Below, one piece after another: positions 47,640 through 59,599 of a DNA stretch of 64,000 bases. Source of the DNA: Membranipora membranacea (taxonomy: Eukaryota; Bryozoa; Gymnolaemata; Cheilostomatida; Membraniporidae); the NCBI GenBank assembly GCA_914767715.1, contig OU612072.1, positions 5,458,001 to 5,522,000 on the forward strand. The letters run 5' to 3'. The translations under genes and the position numbers were made by a program. Positions within the stretch are counted from its first letter, which is position 1. Each line of letters opens with the position of its first letter. The notes beneath the pieces are model-generated. The model saw nothing but the letters and a program-made list of their open reading frames with translations, ran no database searches and was not told where the DNA came from.

Positions 47640-50600
47640 TGGTTCACTGGTCAGAGTGAACATATATACGATTCATTTGTCTGTATTTGGAGTTGCTCCC
47701 CTGTCCATTGGAGGAAAAACAACTCCGAAGTTAAACAAATAGATCAATATTGATCTAGAGCATGGGTGGGCAACCTTTTTCTAAAAAAATTCCACATTTT
47801 ACACAGGCTCAACACAATAAGGCGCAACATATCTTTCAGGTAAAAAATCGGAACCGGAGTAACAACTATGTAAAAACTAAAACAGATTTATTTGTAAAAG
47901 CTGTGGTATGTTGCAAGGAACTTCAGCTCAACAGAAATACTAATTAAATTTAAAAAATCTTGTGAAGTTTTGCATGTGTATGGAAAAGGGCAGGGTGGGT
48001 GTGGGAGGGGTGCTAGCACCCCTCCGCAACTGGGAAGTTTTTTGCGAATGCCTGTAAAATTAGATGCAATCTGGAACATTTCAGCGATAAAGCAGGAGCA
48101 TTTGTAACATGTAAACATGTTGATACTCATCTGCATTTCTTGTTCAAGGTGACAGATTTGCTAAAAAAACTAATTACTATGATATTAACGAAAATTTTTA
48201 TTCAAATTTCCAAAGGTCACCGTTCTCGGTTATTTTGAAAATAAAGCACTTGAAAAAGGAGTTAACACCAATACAGTTAAGATGATTATGTCTAGAAACG
48301 GCTTTGGAAGCTACATGCTTAATGCTGAATGGCCACTATTTTGAAATATATTGTGCCTACATACTTGAATATCAATATTACAAAATGCGAGATGGGGATC
48401 GAAATTAATGTGTAATATATATCTTTTCAGGCATAAGGCCACAATCAGCCCGCAAAATATTGTTTATTAGGCCGCACTGGAAAATAGACCAGGTTGCCGA
48501 CAGCTGATCTAGAGGTATGTAGGACTTTTACTTCCACCCAATAGGAATTAGCGGTGTAAAATTCTAAAATCCGACAATATCTCACAAACACAACTATGTC
48601 TGAGAATTAAACCCACAGCTTTTTTTGCAGCCCATTAGGTAACTGTTACTGAGACATAATTCATCTCATGTCATATATGCTGCCTGGTATAAAAAGAACT
48701 GTGGCAAGCTTTTAACGAATAGGAATATCTATGATTGGTGTTACACGTCACAAATACAACGACACAACAAATTATACAGGCGATTTGGTCTAGATAAAAA
48801 ATGAACATAATAAGGAGATTGCAATTGCCGCTATCTGAACTTATGACAGGCCGTACATGGGCAGCTACTATAAGAGAACTGAATAATAGTATAATCTGTG
48901 ACAAGTTTGCATGAATGAATGAAAATAATTAAGAAATCATAGCAATAGCTGCTGTTATTTAAACTCACATGGGAGAAGTGTAAAGCAGATTACATGACAA
49001 TTATTTTATAAGATAACTCCTAGGAGCACAGAGTTTAACAATGGGTATATCCAGGGCGGTATATTCTAAAAAATTTCACTCACTGACTTTTTAGAGATGA
49101 GCATAATGATCGGGTGCAGCCCGATCCACATGCCGTAGGCGGTGCGGGGAGGGTGTGGGAGGGGTGCTTTAGCGCCCTCTCACCACAGAAATCTTTGCAT
49201 ATTGGTAGCAAAATAGTGCAAGCAGAGAGGTATTTCGATAGCCCACTGAGCTGTTGGGTACTTGCAGAAAACAACTCAATAGCAGTAGAAGATTACGGTA
49301 AAAATGCTCCAGTTATAAAGCACCCATTTTGAAAAAAATCTGACCTTGTTGAGACTCGAACCCACAACATTCTTAATTGACAGTGAGTATAAGGCAGACC
49401 CTCTACACACTGACCTATTCAGCCTGGCTTTGATATGACCTGGTGCTTTAGTGATTAACCTTTGAACCTTGGAAATTTCTATCAAAGCAGGTGGCTTTGA
49501 ACCATTGATACTACTATTAAAGCAGATTTTAAAAGCTTTGACCAGGCACTAAGGCTTAAATGATTTGCTCAGGTATGACTGTTCGTTTAGATATTAGCCT
49601 TTGAGCCATAGAAATTTCTATTTGAGCAAATTTTAACCATCAACATTTCTATTGAAGCAGATTTTACACATTTTGCCCAGGCACTTAGGCTTTATTAAGT
49701 TGCACTGATGATTGATTGAGGATTGCGCATAGACAAAACATTTTTATGCAACCTCATAGACATAGACAAAACTATGTCTATGGGATTGAATAAAAATGGC
49801 TAGAAGAAGCAAAAAACCTGTGCTGGCTGTTGCAAGTTTTCTATGTCATAGCATCACCTGCTGTTTTTCATACTGGTCCCAAAGAGAAGATCAGGTATGA
49901 ATCTAGTTATCTTGACAATAATTGAGGATGGATAGGCAAAACTGTAGGTGTTTATTGTGTGCAAAAATAGGGCTCAGCTGCCACATAAGTTGTCAAAAGT
50001 CCCCTATGAGAGTTGCTTCATGGGCATTACCTTAATACCACCTCCAAACCTATCGGTTTTTCGGTGGGAATATACATAAAAGTAGCCTCTCTACTGAGTA
50101 CATTATACTAAGAGTTCTAGGAGTGTATGACATACATAAGTGATACTTTCTGACACGAGAATCAATAGACTATGCAAAACCTATTACTCAGCACATTGAC
50201 AAGTTGTTAAATGTGAAAACCGTATCTGAGAGTGTTGTAGAGAAGTGATAAGCTTTACAGCATTTGTGCCATAACCGAAAAATAATCTGAGTTTAATTTG
50301 CTACTCCTACTACACACATACATAGACATTGTTTCCAACCCTTTAATTGTATCACTGTATTTTGGTATTGTGGGGAATTTCAGTCTTTGACTGTCGTACA
50401 AATATTAAACACTGAGGACACATTCTATGCATACGTTTTATTCCCTCAGTATGTTTTGTCTGTTACAATAATCCTGTATAAATGCTACGACTGTAACTAT
50501 CTTTAGCTCCCTTACACCCTTCTCTCTTACAGCTTGACACTTCATATTTGAAAGAGGACTTAACCAAATGTGTACAATTATTTTCACCGTTTATATCATA

Positions 50601-50640
50601 TAATATGCAGTTTCTCTGTAAGTTTTAGATAGTAAGTTAG
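47640..50640. other. No gene seen; repeats only
   Basis: AT-rich. It holds a tRNA-like SINE head on the minus strand near 49342-49430 (B box GGGTTCGAGTCTC), two copies of a roughly 140-bp tandem unit at 49459-49700 (AGCAGATTTTA, CAGGCACT(A/T)AGGCTT), and a short hairpin near 49756 (CATAGACATAG/CTATGTCTATG). Confidence 0.45.
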
Positions 50641-50695
50641 TACAAAAATACCTTCTACATCATACTTCTTCATTTCTATATCCTTTGTAAGTTTC
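50640..50695 (-). pseudogene. Non-LTR RT fragment at gap edge
   Basis: The reverse complement (TTACAAAGGATATAGAAATG, GAAGTATGATGTAGAAGGT) is identical to 63127-63170 of the RT copy at the right end of the window. Only this sliver is visible before the gap, so the undetermined bases may hide more of the element. Confidence 0.7.
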
Positions 50696-50895
50696 NNNNN
50701 NNNNNNNNNNNNNNNNNNNNNNNNNNNNNNNNNNNNNNNNNNNNNNNNNNNNNNNNNNNNNNNNNNNNNNNNNNNNNNNNNNNNNNNNNNNNNNNNNNNN
50801 NNNNNNNNNNNNNNNNNNNNNNNNNNNNNNNNNNNNNNNNNNNNNNNNNNNNNNNNNNNNNNNNNNNNNNNNNNNNNNNNNNNNNNNNNNNNNNN
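50696..50895. other. Assembly gap (200 N)
   Basis: 200 undetermined bases between a repeat sliver and an exon of the P-like transposase gene. True size unknown; the 5' part of that gene may be inside or lost. Confidence 0.99.
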
Positions 50896-52195
50896 TAGAC
50901 GCACATATAAAGCCTTACAAAATCTCAAAAACGATGCGTACGATAGCACAGTGGAGCTGCTACGTTACATCAACTATGTATTTGATATACTGAATATGAG
51001 GTCTAGAAACGAGGGAGCACGTTCGAGGAACAAGTACAAGAGTCCGCTGACAAGTTCTGATGACTGGCGCTTTGAGGTAAATACAGAGCAAAATAAGCAA
51101 GCAACCCACCAATTGTCATGTTTTTGCTGTTGATATAGTCCAATCCCTGGTTAGCATGCACTTTTGCAGTTGTGTTCACAGGGATATTGAGCAGACAACT
51201 CTTATCATTTCAAGTGACCTTATTTTCTATCCGTGCAGAACATTTTTTTCCAGAGCTTGGATCATATCTAAATAAGTCAATAATAGATAAAGTCAAGATA
51301 AGTTAGTGATATACCTACACTGAGTCCCACTCTTAATTTTAGTATGTTGAGGGTTTCATCGCCTGGCTAAATGATTGGGAGACGGAAGTGGCCGGCAAGC
51401 AGATGAGCGCAGAAGACAGTGCTAAGTGTCTTTTGAGCCCAGCTACTAGGGATGGCTGGAAAATAACATGTAAATATTTAATCAGATACAGTCGGACAGC
51501 CTGGGTCATCCCGTAGCAAGTATGACTTTGACCTAATAACTATGCATCTGTACCGTAGATAGAAATGATGTCAACACAACAGGGAGCTACAGAACTCCTT
51601 GATCACACTCTATATCTGTTAGTTTGTTAACCAGAGCTGATATAACTATGCATGCAAACCCACTTTGTGGTTCTCAATATATATCCACTGGTTTGTGGCT
51701 TTATATTTACTGTTATGGCTTATTATCTCTCATTTCATCAAAAGCTATGCACTCTGTCCTCACCGCTACCATTTTTAGAGCTAGGGGAGACTAATCTAAA
51801 TAATTGGTGTAAGTTGGTTAATAGTATTTGTATCAATTCACACCTTTGCTGCCAAATATTATTTATAATCTTCTTCGCACATTTCAGGCATGAGTTTTAT
51901 GAAGCTCTCGAAAGATCTGTTGGCAGAGGGCTACTCATTCATTCTGACTGAGAAAATTCTGTGTCAGGACCCTACAGAACAGTATTTCAGCAGAGTAAGA
52001 AACTCTACAGGTAGCAACAATGCCCCCACAATGGCTCAATTCAACAGCTTTACACGCCTCCATTCTGTCACTAAGTCCGCCCAGAGGGACTTGAAGACGG
52101 GAAACACAACAACTGGAGCAAAGCCAAAGCTCCGTGTAAGCGAGCAGCCAACGCCAAAGAGAGCCAGGAAACCACCAAAAAAACTAACTTTATAA
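50896..52195 (+). CDS. P-element/THAP9-like transposase, 3' exons
   Basis: Three exons join in compatible phases: 50896-51076 (ALQNLKNDAYDSTVELLRYI, SSDDWRFE), 51343-51469 (YVEGFIAWLNDWETEV ... GWKIT) and 51888-52195. The last has GYSFILTEKILCQDPTEQYF, FSRVRNSTGSNNAPTMAQF and a basic tail PKRARKPPKKLTL. The motif FILTEK..QDP.EQYF followed by R..GS.N.PT..QF is characteristic of the P superfamily, where this part belongs to the RNase-H-like transposase region and its C-terminal helices. There are no stops in about 200 codons, so it is recent or under selection. The N-terminal DNA-binding domain is not seen. Confidence 0.7.
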
Positions 52196-52347
52196 TCAGA
52201 CAGTGTTCAGAGAATCTATAGCTTTATTGATGATACAAGTGCTAATACGCAATAAGTTTATTATTATATAATGTGTGTTGGATACATCACTGCCAACCTT
52301 AACCGTAGGATATGTTAAAAGTAAACATTTAAACAGATATTAAAAAA

Positions 52348-53818
52348 TTATGATGCACCATGTAATCCCATTAGATTTTGTCTTAGACTAGTTGAGAGGT
52401 AATTGACTTTTCCTCTGACAAATGCTTTGCAACGTACTCTGGTGAAAAACTCAGCTATCGCATAAATGAGGTCTGTACTAGTTCTACAAGTCATAGATAT
52501 GATTTCCGGTTGTTGAAGAATACATTTCATGATCATCTGAGTTAAATTACAGTTCCTATTAATATTATTTAAGTAAGCGGTAGCGATTTTGTCCATGAGT
52601 TTTAACTGTTGAAATAAATCTGAACTAATGTCTAACAAACACCCCCGACTAATCAAATCGTTCCATGTACTTGGTACTCCAGTCTCACTAGGGATAGACC
52701 AGAGTGTCAGCTGCTCGAGCTCCTCGTTAGTCCAACCCGTCATCTTCTTCAGTTTTCTTAATATAAAACCCCCTACATAATATATTCCCTCTACAGTATC
52801 ATTGGATTGTAAAATAGAATCAAGTTGTAAAGAAGAATCAGTATTATGTTGATGAAGTTTACCTAATGATTTAGTGATGAATCGTTCGAAATGAAAATAG
52901 ATATGATTGGGTAGTGATGACGGATTGGTGATTGAATGTACAGTCTTCTTAGAGGAAACGAATTTGATAATAGTTATATAGTCTGATTGTGGTAGGTGTT
53001 GAATCTGTGTAATCATCTGCTGTGAATCTGGCGATAGAGAGAATAGAGAATCTGATCTCATTAGAGTAATAGTGTCATTGTAAATCTGAATAGCTTGCTG
53101 ATCGTCTGTAATAGGTGTATAGTAAGAAGTCGAGCATTCTGTTTGACCTGCAATTATATCAAAGGGAAACAAATTTAACCGCTGCATGAACTTCACTAAA
53201 GAGACAGTTCTCACAGAGGTATAATTAAGAAAAGCAAAGATTATGCTCGCTTTGGCGGGTATGCATGTTTACGTGCATATAATATAATAGGCCTAGCTAG
53301 CTATGTAAACTAATAGTGTTAAAAATACACACCTTTAAATTTATCTTAATTTATTATTGAAACAATGTTTAGGACCATGAAGACAGGTATGCACTATGCC
53401 TACCATGAACGGATTGAAGATGTCTTTTCAACCATCCTTCAGCTTTGTACACTTTAGTACACTCAGGCTCAGGGCACTTGTACTCCTTCGGTACACACTT
53501 TGTACACTTCGTACATTTTGAGCATCTGATTGCCTCTTGGTGTACTGTGGAGCACTGCTCACTTATCTATCAACATTACAAGAATAAACTTACATTGCAG
53601 CAAGGGGTTGAAACAACAGAGGCGTCAACCTTTCCTGATACATGTAGGCCTACTTGCAGTGAATGTGAGTAAATCTGAGCCATTTTTGGGAAGTGCTCTA
53701 AACTTATAAATATATTTTCATAGTTAAGTAGATGCATACATACAGGTACGGAACTGTCCAAAATCTCATAGAAATCTTCAAGATCCTCATCCATCCATCC
53801 ATCGACCTCAGTAGCCAT
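52348..53818 (-). CDS. C2H2 zinc-finger protein with transposase-like C-terminal domain
   Basis: The exon 53554-53404 encodes CSKCTKCTKC and a C2H2 finger (YKCPEPECTKVYKAEGW ... H.QSVH). It splices in phase 1 to 53147-52348, an open 266-codon exon. The latter contains GIYYVGGFILRKLKKMTGW, LISRGCLLDISSDLFQQL and FFTRVRCKAFVRGKV, a layout resembling the C-terminal region of P-superfamily transposases (Y.GG..LRKL, RG.L). Upstream, 53634-53594 and a first exon from ATG 53818 (MATEVDGWMDEDLEDF) are likely but the exon 1 donor is unclear. One predicted intron is only 39 bp. It could be a domesticated transposase or a transposon accessory gene. Confidence 0.55.
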
Positions 53819-53829
53819 TGTACGCTGCC

Positions 53830-54859
53830 CTACAACAATAGAAAATGATTATCATTAGTCATAGCGGGTTGTGATTACATGCCTTGAGTACAATTATTGG
53901 GCTTGAGGCCCGCTTCTGTACAGGGGATATGATGTGGTTGTGATCTGAGCGTATAGATGTTACACATATAGGAAATAGTACAGTGGACCAGCTATGGTCA
54001 GACTGTCATTGAAAGAAGAGGCTCGTAACATTAATATTAACAGTTAATTACTACTGACTTATTATTATTCAATGGGTTGTAGACTAGGTAGACCGTCTAA
54101 ATACCATCTCTGTATGCATGCATGTATGTAGACCTATGTAGGACTATGTGTATATAATATAATTTAATTTGCCACAGAGTAGCCTAACTTGGCATCATTT
54201 ACAAAGCATAGTAGTCTCATAACAAACAAGCTCAACTAGCATCTTCTGAACAACAGGAGAAAGCAAGGCAAGCAATTAAAGTGTTTGAGATGATGATAGA
54301 TAGATTGGTTCAATCTGTCTTGATGAGCTTTGCCAAAGCTTGCCAAGACAGGCCAACAACCATAACTTTTAACAATAATATTCAACACCATCATGATCAT
54401 AATCAATGATTATGATCATATGCACTTCTTCTTTCCCAGCACATCACAACCCCACCACAGTCCAAAAACAACAACAAGCAATAGATAAGAAGAATAAGAA
54501 TAGAATACATACCAGTGGTTCAAGGAGTATCCCTGTGTTGTGACACAGATCAGAGAGTTATATACAAGTAATCAAGTTCTCTGCACAGATAGATAGTTAG
54601 ATATCAAGATAGTCAGATGGCAAGAGTGATACAAAAGCAGCTTTCTTGTTGAGTCATTTATTCAAGCATGCACAAAAGTTTTCTGCTAAACCACTGTTAT
54701 AGGCGGAGCTTAATTTGATGTCGACTCTGATTGGCTGTGGTCATGGACAACCTTTGCTGTTAAGAGAGGACAATTACCAGTGGAGAAAAACAACAATTTG
54801 AAATGAGAGGTCGTTTCCACTCCTCTTTCAAACTCCTTGATTTAACCAACCGAGAAAGA
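53830..54859. other. No gene seen
   Basis: AT-rich spacer between the zinc-finger gene and the fold-back element, with a small ATGATCATAATC/GATTATGATCAT palindrome near 54390-54420. Confidence 0.5.
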
Positions 54860-57581
54860 ACCGGTGTAGTATTGTAAACTGTCCCCCGCGCGAAAACAAC
54901 CCCGGGACACTTTACAATATCGTAAACTGTCCCGGGGACACTTTACAATAAAAACAGGCCTATTGTAAACTGTCCCCCCCTATTGTAAACTGTCCCCCCC
55001 TATTGTAAACTGTCCCCCCCCCCCCTATTTTAAACTGTCCCCCCCCCCCCCTATTGTAAACTGTCCCCCCCCCCCCTATTTGTGACTGTCCATATCGAGG
55101 GCCCAGCTATTTATCACCATTCTAAATGGGTCAGATCATCTAACTGGAGCATACCATGATGTTCTGGCTGCCACTATGATGGCCAAAGCTGTACCATGGG
55201 GATGGTGGGGGTATCTCATTGACATTATGAATGAGTGTATAAAGCCTCTTTTTCATATGGTACTTTGTAGATCTATTTTTCGCAAACACTAGTTGTTATT
55301 TGAAGCTCCTATGATTTAGAGATGTCTGGTTTGCGAAGAAACGTGCACTAAGCTAACAGTTGATAGATGTGTAGTTGCCACATCACAGAACACACTACTT
55401 TCATTGCAGGTTCATGAGCCGCGCGAAAACAACCACCCCATTCGTTCATCATAAAATCTAGCTCCGTCAAGCATTTGCCTGGGAGTGATGGCAGTCAGTC
55501 ACAAGTGTGAGCGGGAGAAATAATTACTTTTGAGCTTTCCATATTGTGAGGCCTGGTATTGCACTGTAAAATATTGCTTATACTGAGCGAAAACAGCCAC
55601 CCCCCAAGCTGTCTTATAAAGATATCTGTTAAAAAGTCTCAAACATAATGAACCGTGATTTTGCAGCCATAATTTGATTGTCATGAGGTGACCGTCTACC
55701 AAATTTTAGATTGAAAGGTTAGAACTTAATTACACAACGGATGATATGTCATTCTTTGCAAATTCATGAGCCGCGCAAAAACAACCACCCCATTCATTCA
55801 TCTTGAAATCTACCTCAATCAAGCATTTGCCTGTGAGTGATGAAAGTCAGTCACAAGTGAGACCTGGAGAAATAACCACTTTTGAGTTTTTCATATTGTG
55901 CAGGCTGGTATTGGACTGTAAAATATTGCTTAAGCTGCGCGAAAACAACCACCCCCCAAACTGTCTTATAAAGATTATCTGTCAAAAAGTCTCAATCATA
56001 ATGAACCACGATTTGGCAGCCATAATTTGATTGTCATAAAGTGACTGTGTACCAAATTTCAGATTATTAGGTCAGAACTTAATGACACAACGGATGATAT
56101 GTCGTTCTTTGCAAGTTAATGAGCTGCGCGAAAACAACCACCCCATCCATTCATCTTGAAATCTACCTCAATCAAGAATTTGCCTGTGAGTGATGAAAGT
56201 CAGTCACAAGTGAGACCTGGAGAACTAACCACTTTTGAGTTTTTCATATTGTGCGGCCTGGTATTGGACTGTAAAATATTGCTTAAGCCGCGCGAAAACA
56301 ACCACCATTCTTGATTGAGGTAGATTTCAAGATGAATGAATGAGGTGGTTGTTTTTGCGCGGCTCATGAACTTGAAAAGAACAACATATCATTCGTTGTG
56401 TCATTAAGTTCTGACCTACTAATCTGAAATTTGGTACACAGTCACCTTATGACAATCACATTATGGCTGCCAAATCATGGGTCATTATGATTGACACTTT
56501 TTGACAGATAATCTTTATAAGACAGTTTGGGGGGTGGTTGTTTTCGCGCGGCTTAAGCAATATTTTACAGTCCATTACCAGGCCGCACAATATGAAAACC
56601 TCAAAAGTGGTTATTTCTCCAGGTCTCATTTGCGACTGATTTTCATCACTCACAGGCAAATGATTGAGGTAGATTTCAAGATGACTGAATGGGGTGGTTG
56701 TTTTCGCGCGACTCATGAACTTGCAAAGAACGACATATCATCCGTTGTGTAATTAAGTTCTGACCTACTAATCTGAAATTTGGTACACAGTCACCTTATG
56801 ACAATCGCATTATGGATGCAAAATCACGGTTCATTTTGAGACTTTTTAACAGATATCTTTATAAGACAGCTTGGGGGGTGGTTGTTTTCGCGCGGCTTAA
56901 GCAATACTTTACAGCGCAATACCAGGCCTCACATATTGAAAAGCTCAAAAGTAATTATTTCTCCCGCTCACACTTGTGACTGACTGCCATCACTCCCAGG
57001 CAAATGCTTGACGGAGGTAGATTTTATGATGAATGAATGGGGTGGTTGTTTTCGCGCGGCTCATGAACCTGCAATGAAAGTATGTGTGTTCTGTGATGTG
57101 GCAACTACACATCTATCCACTGTTGGCTTAGTGCACGTTTCTTCGCAAACCAGACATCTCTAAATCATAGGAGCTTCAAATATCTAGTGTTTGCGAAAAA
57201 TAGATCTACAAAGTACCATATGAAAAAGAGGCTTTATACACTCATTCATAATGTCAATGAGACACCACCACCATCCCCATGGTACAACTTTGGCCAACAT
57301 AGTGCCAGAACATCATGGTATGCTCCAGTTAGATGATCTGACACATTTAAAATGGTGATAAAGAGCTGGGCCCTTGATATGGACAGTCACAAATAGAGGG
57401 GACAGTTTACAATAGGGGGGGGACAGTTTACAATAGGGGGGGACAGTTTACAATAGGGGGGGGGGGGACAGTTTACAATAGGCCTGTTTTTATTGTAAAG
57501 TGTCCCCGGGACAGTTTACAATATTGTAAAGTGTCCCGGGGTTGTTTTCGCGCGGGGGACAGTTTACAATACTACACCGGT
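54860..57581. mobile_element. 2.7-kb fold-back element
   Basis: Almost the entire segment is two inverted arms (about 54860-56175 and 56313-57581) around a short centre. The ends read ACCGGTGTAGTATTGTAAAC and its complement. Next to each end is an array of TATTGTAAACTGTCCCC units with long C (or G) runs. Further in, each arm holds about three units of about 350 bp that start GAGC(C/T)GCGCGAAAACAACC and contain AAACTGTCTTATAAAGAT. No transposase frame is present; open frames repeated in the units are by-products of the repeats. Structure matches fold-back elements such as Drosophila FB/Galileo, the latter mobilised by P-superfamily transposase. Confidence 0.85.
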
Positions 57582-57585
57582 ACTA

Positions 57586-58066
57586 AAAACGGTAAGTCCG
57601 ACATCCCAAGATTAAGTTCAAGTAAAAACAATAATGACGCTATAATAAATGTACTTGCATTATTTCTGTAGTAAGTAAAAGAAACTTGTTTCCAAGGCCC
57701 TGTAAAATGCCAGTAAAATATAGATAATATTATTCCGATCACATTGTGGTGTATTTACAGCAGAAATATAAGATTCTATTCAGATCAGAGAGAATACTGC
57801 TTGTCGGTTGGAACTCTCAAGTGAAACTGTTGATCAGAACAAGGGCATAGAAGGTTAAAGATGATTCATGCCCAAAATGGGAATAAAAGACATAAAATGT
57901 GTACCGCTGTCCGGTAATATTTGTCAACCAAATAGTGAACAAAAACAAGTTAATTGGATGAAAAGTAACATGGTTATGTGAACTATGAGTGCTAAGTAAT
58001 AAAATTGCATATTGATGGCCACTGCTGTATGTTTTGTCAATCAAGTGGTCTCATCCCAATAAACAT
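57586..58066 (-). repeat. Dispersed ~490-bp repeat, copy 2 (inverted)
   Basis: Reverse complement of 18489-18978. Its edge, CCGGTACTAAAAACGGTAAG, adjoins the fold-back element directly, whereas copy 1 has CCGGTACTAAAAACGATAAC (reverse sense) without any fold-back DNA. Confidence 0.8.
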
Positions 58067-58204
58067 ACATAATGATGATGATAGGAGGTTTGTCTCAAGT
58101 AAAACCAACCAATTTACCTGAAGGGAGACTTGAGTCTGTTTTTTTCAATATTAATTGAATAAGGAAGATAATATTGCTATGTAACTTTTCTATTGTATAC
58201 TCAC

Positions 58205-58418
58205 TTGTAGGTTTGTTCTTGATGGTGGTGAATCTTGCAGCAATCAGCTCACCAACAATCTTCCCCGAGGCATTGGCCTTTACCCCTCTGGTGTCACTAA
58301 AATTGACATCATACTTGTCATATAGACATGGTCTAGCCCTAACACATTCTATCAAAAACTCTTGCCAAGTCATGGTAGAATTACCTAGTGTCTGCTGTTC
58401 TGATTCTGAGTCTGACAT
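58205..58418 (-). CDS. MADF-like domain, first exon
   Basis: Starts MSDSESEQQTLGNSTMTW and continues FLIECVRARPCLYDKYDVNF, then KIVGELIAARF, ending KNKPT at a GTGAGT donor. The 'FL.. V..RP.LYDK' pattern followed by a basic/hydrophobic stretch resembles the MADF DNA-binding domain. MADF proteins act as transcription factors or accompany Harbinger-type transposases. No downstream exon was found before the repeat at 58066, so the gene seems truncated. Confidence 0.4.
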
Positions 58419-58724
58419 GATGAATTATGATTTTGATTTATTATATCAGCTGCAAAATTGACTCTTGCTTGAGAAATATCAGAGCAGAAACTAGTACTCA
58501 AACTTCAGTACTCCTTCATAAGGGTTGACTGGCCAGTCAGCCAATCACAGTTGACCGTGGGAAATTCACGGTCTGAAAAGTCTGTTGTGACAAACGTTCA
58601 AAACTGTACGCCCAAAACACGACCGGGCTGACTTTTCCTCGGTGCGGGTCGGTTCACCGGTCAAAAAGCAGAATCGGCCGGTTTGTTTTGTCGGATTCGG
58701 CCCAGTGTGGACAGACCTTTACTG

Positions 58725-59130
58725 CAAATATGCTTTGATTTCAAGCTTGAATAATGTATCCAACTGGTTAAGACATAATAATATAATAGCGCTGCTGTGT
58801 GAGCTGTGCTTTCACAAGTTCCTGTTAGATGTATTATAGAGTTATAAAATGACTCAGACCTGTCAATTTAGGCTATGGGAATCATGTGACTTTATGAACC
58901 TTAATCACTGTTTTATAGATTGGCTGCTGGCTATTAATGAAAACAGTTTGAATCATATTGGGTTTCGTTGTATTGTCATGACATAGTCAAAACCAGCGGA
59001 ATTATTTGCACTCCATATGAAATTTTTCCTCGTATCAGTAATAATTCTAGCCTGTTATAATGGATATAACCACAATGACAACATCTTTAATTAGTAATTT
59101 TCGTCTCTTTTTAAGTTGCAAGAATCTATC
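58725..59130 (+). repeat. Dispersed ~400-bp repeat, copy 2
   Basis: Direct-orientation match to 7985-8383, with small indels such as an extra ATCAGTA before AATTCTAGCC. It continues past the point where copy 1 runs into the gap, so 59131 onward may show what is missing there. Confidence 0.7.
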
Positions 59131-59394
59131 ATTACAATTGGATCAGGAAATGCTACGGTCGAGGTCTGAAGTCTGCCCATTGTTTTTTGATGCTGAGTGC
59201 AGAAAAAATGATTGTTGGTCTCCATCTTGTAGTTATTTGGCATGATATTTGGACATTGAGGGCACCTGTTTTAGTCAATGATAGTTATCCATTCTAACAC
59301 CAATTTTGATCAAGTGTTATGCTAAACTCATGTATGCCCGGAAAATTCAGTTACATCAAATTGCAAAAACTCGTATCAGACGAGCACATCCTTA

Positions 59395-59581
59395 GTTGGA
59401 GTGTCTTTCTGCCGATAGTGTACCTGTGGATCATACAGACTTATCTCAGGAGTTACAAGAGGAACTTCAGCCTTCTGTTAGCGGGGTGGTTCAACAGGAC
59501 AACCCACTCTCTGCTGATGATGGATTGGAGACCGGCGAATATCACTCGTACCTGCTTTACAATATTAGAGACCAATTATAA
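59395..59581 (+). CDS. Possible C-terminal exon, unknown protein
   Basis: After a CCTTAG acceptor-like site the frame reads LECLSADSVPVDHTDLSQEL, then PSVSGVVQQDNPLSADDG and SYLLYNIRDQL before a stop. Acidic composition and balanced codon use suggest real coding, but there is no recognised domain and no upstream exon. Confidence 0.25.
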
Positions 59582-59599
59582 CTGAGTCTATTTACATTT

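Noticed and set aside
54960-55078. CRISPR-like or telomeric array
   Set aside because: The TATTGTAAACTGTCCCCCC units are contiguous without unique spacers and belong to a fold-back element in a eukaryotic genome; they are not a known telomere repeat.
55803-56716. Similar 75-86-residue frames on both strands in the fold-back element (HLPVSDE, PGEITTFE)
   Set aside because: They recur only because the 350-bp units recur, each copy is interrupted differently, and no domain is recognisable.
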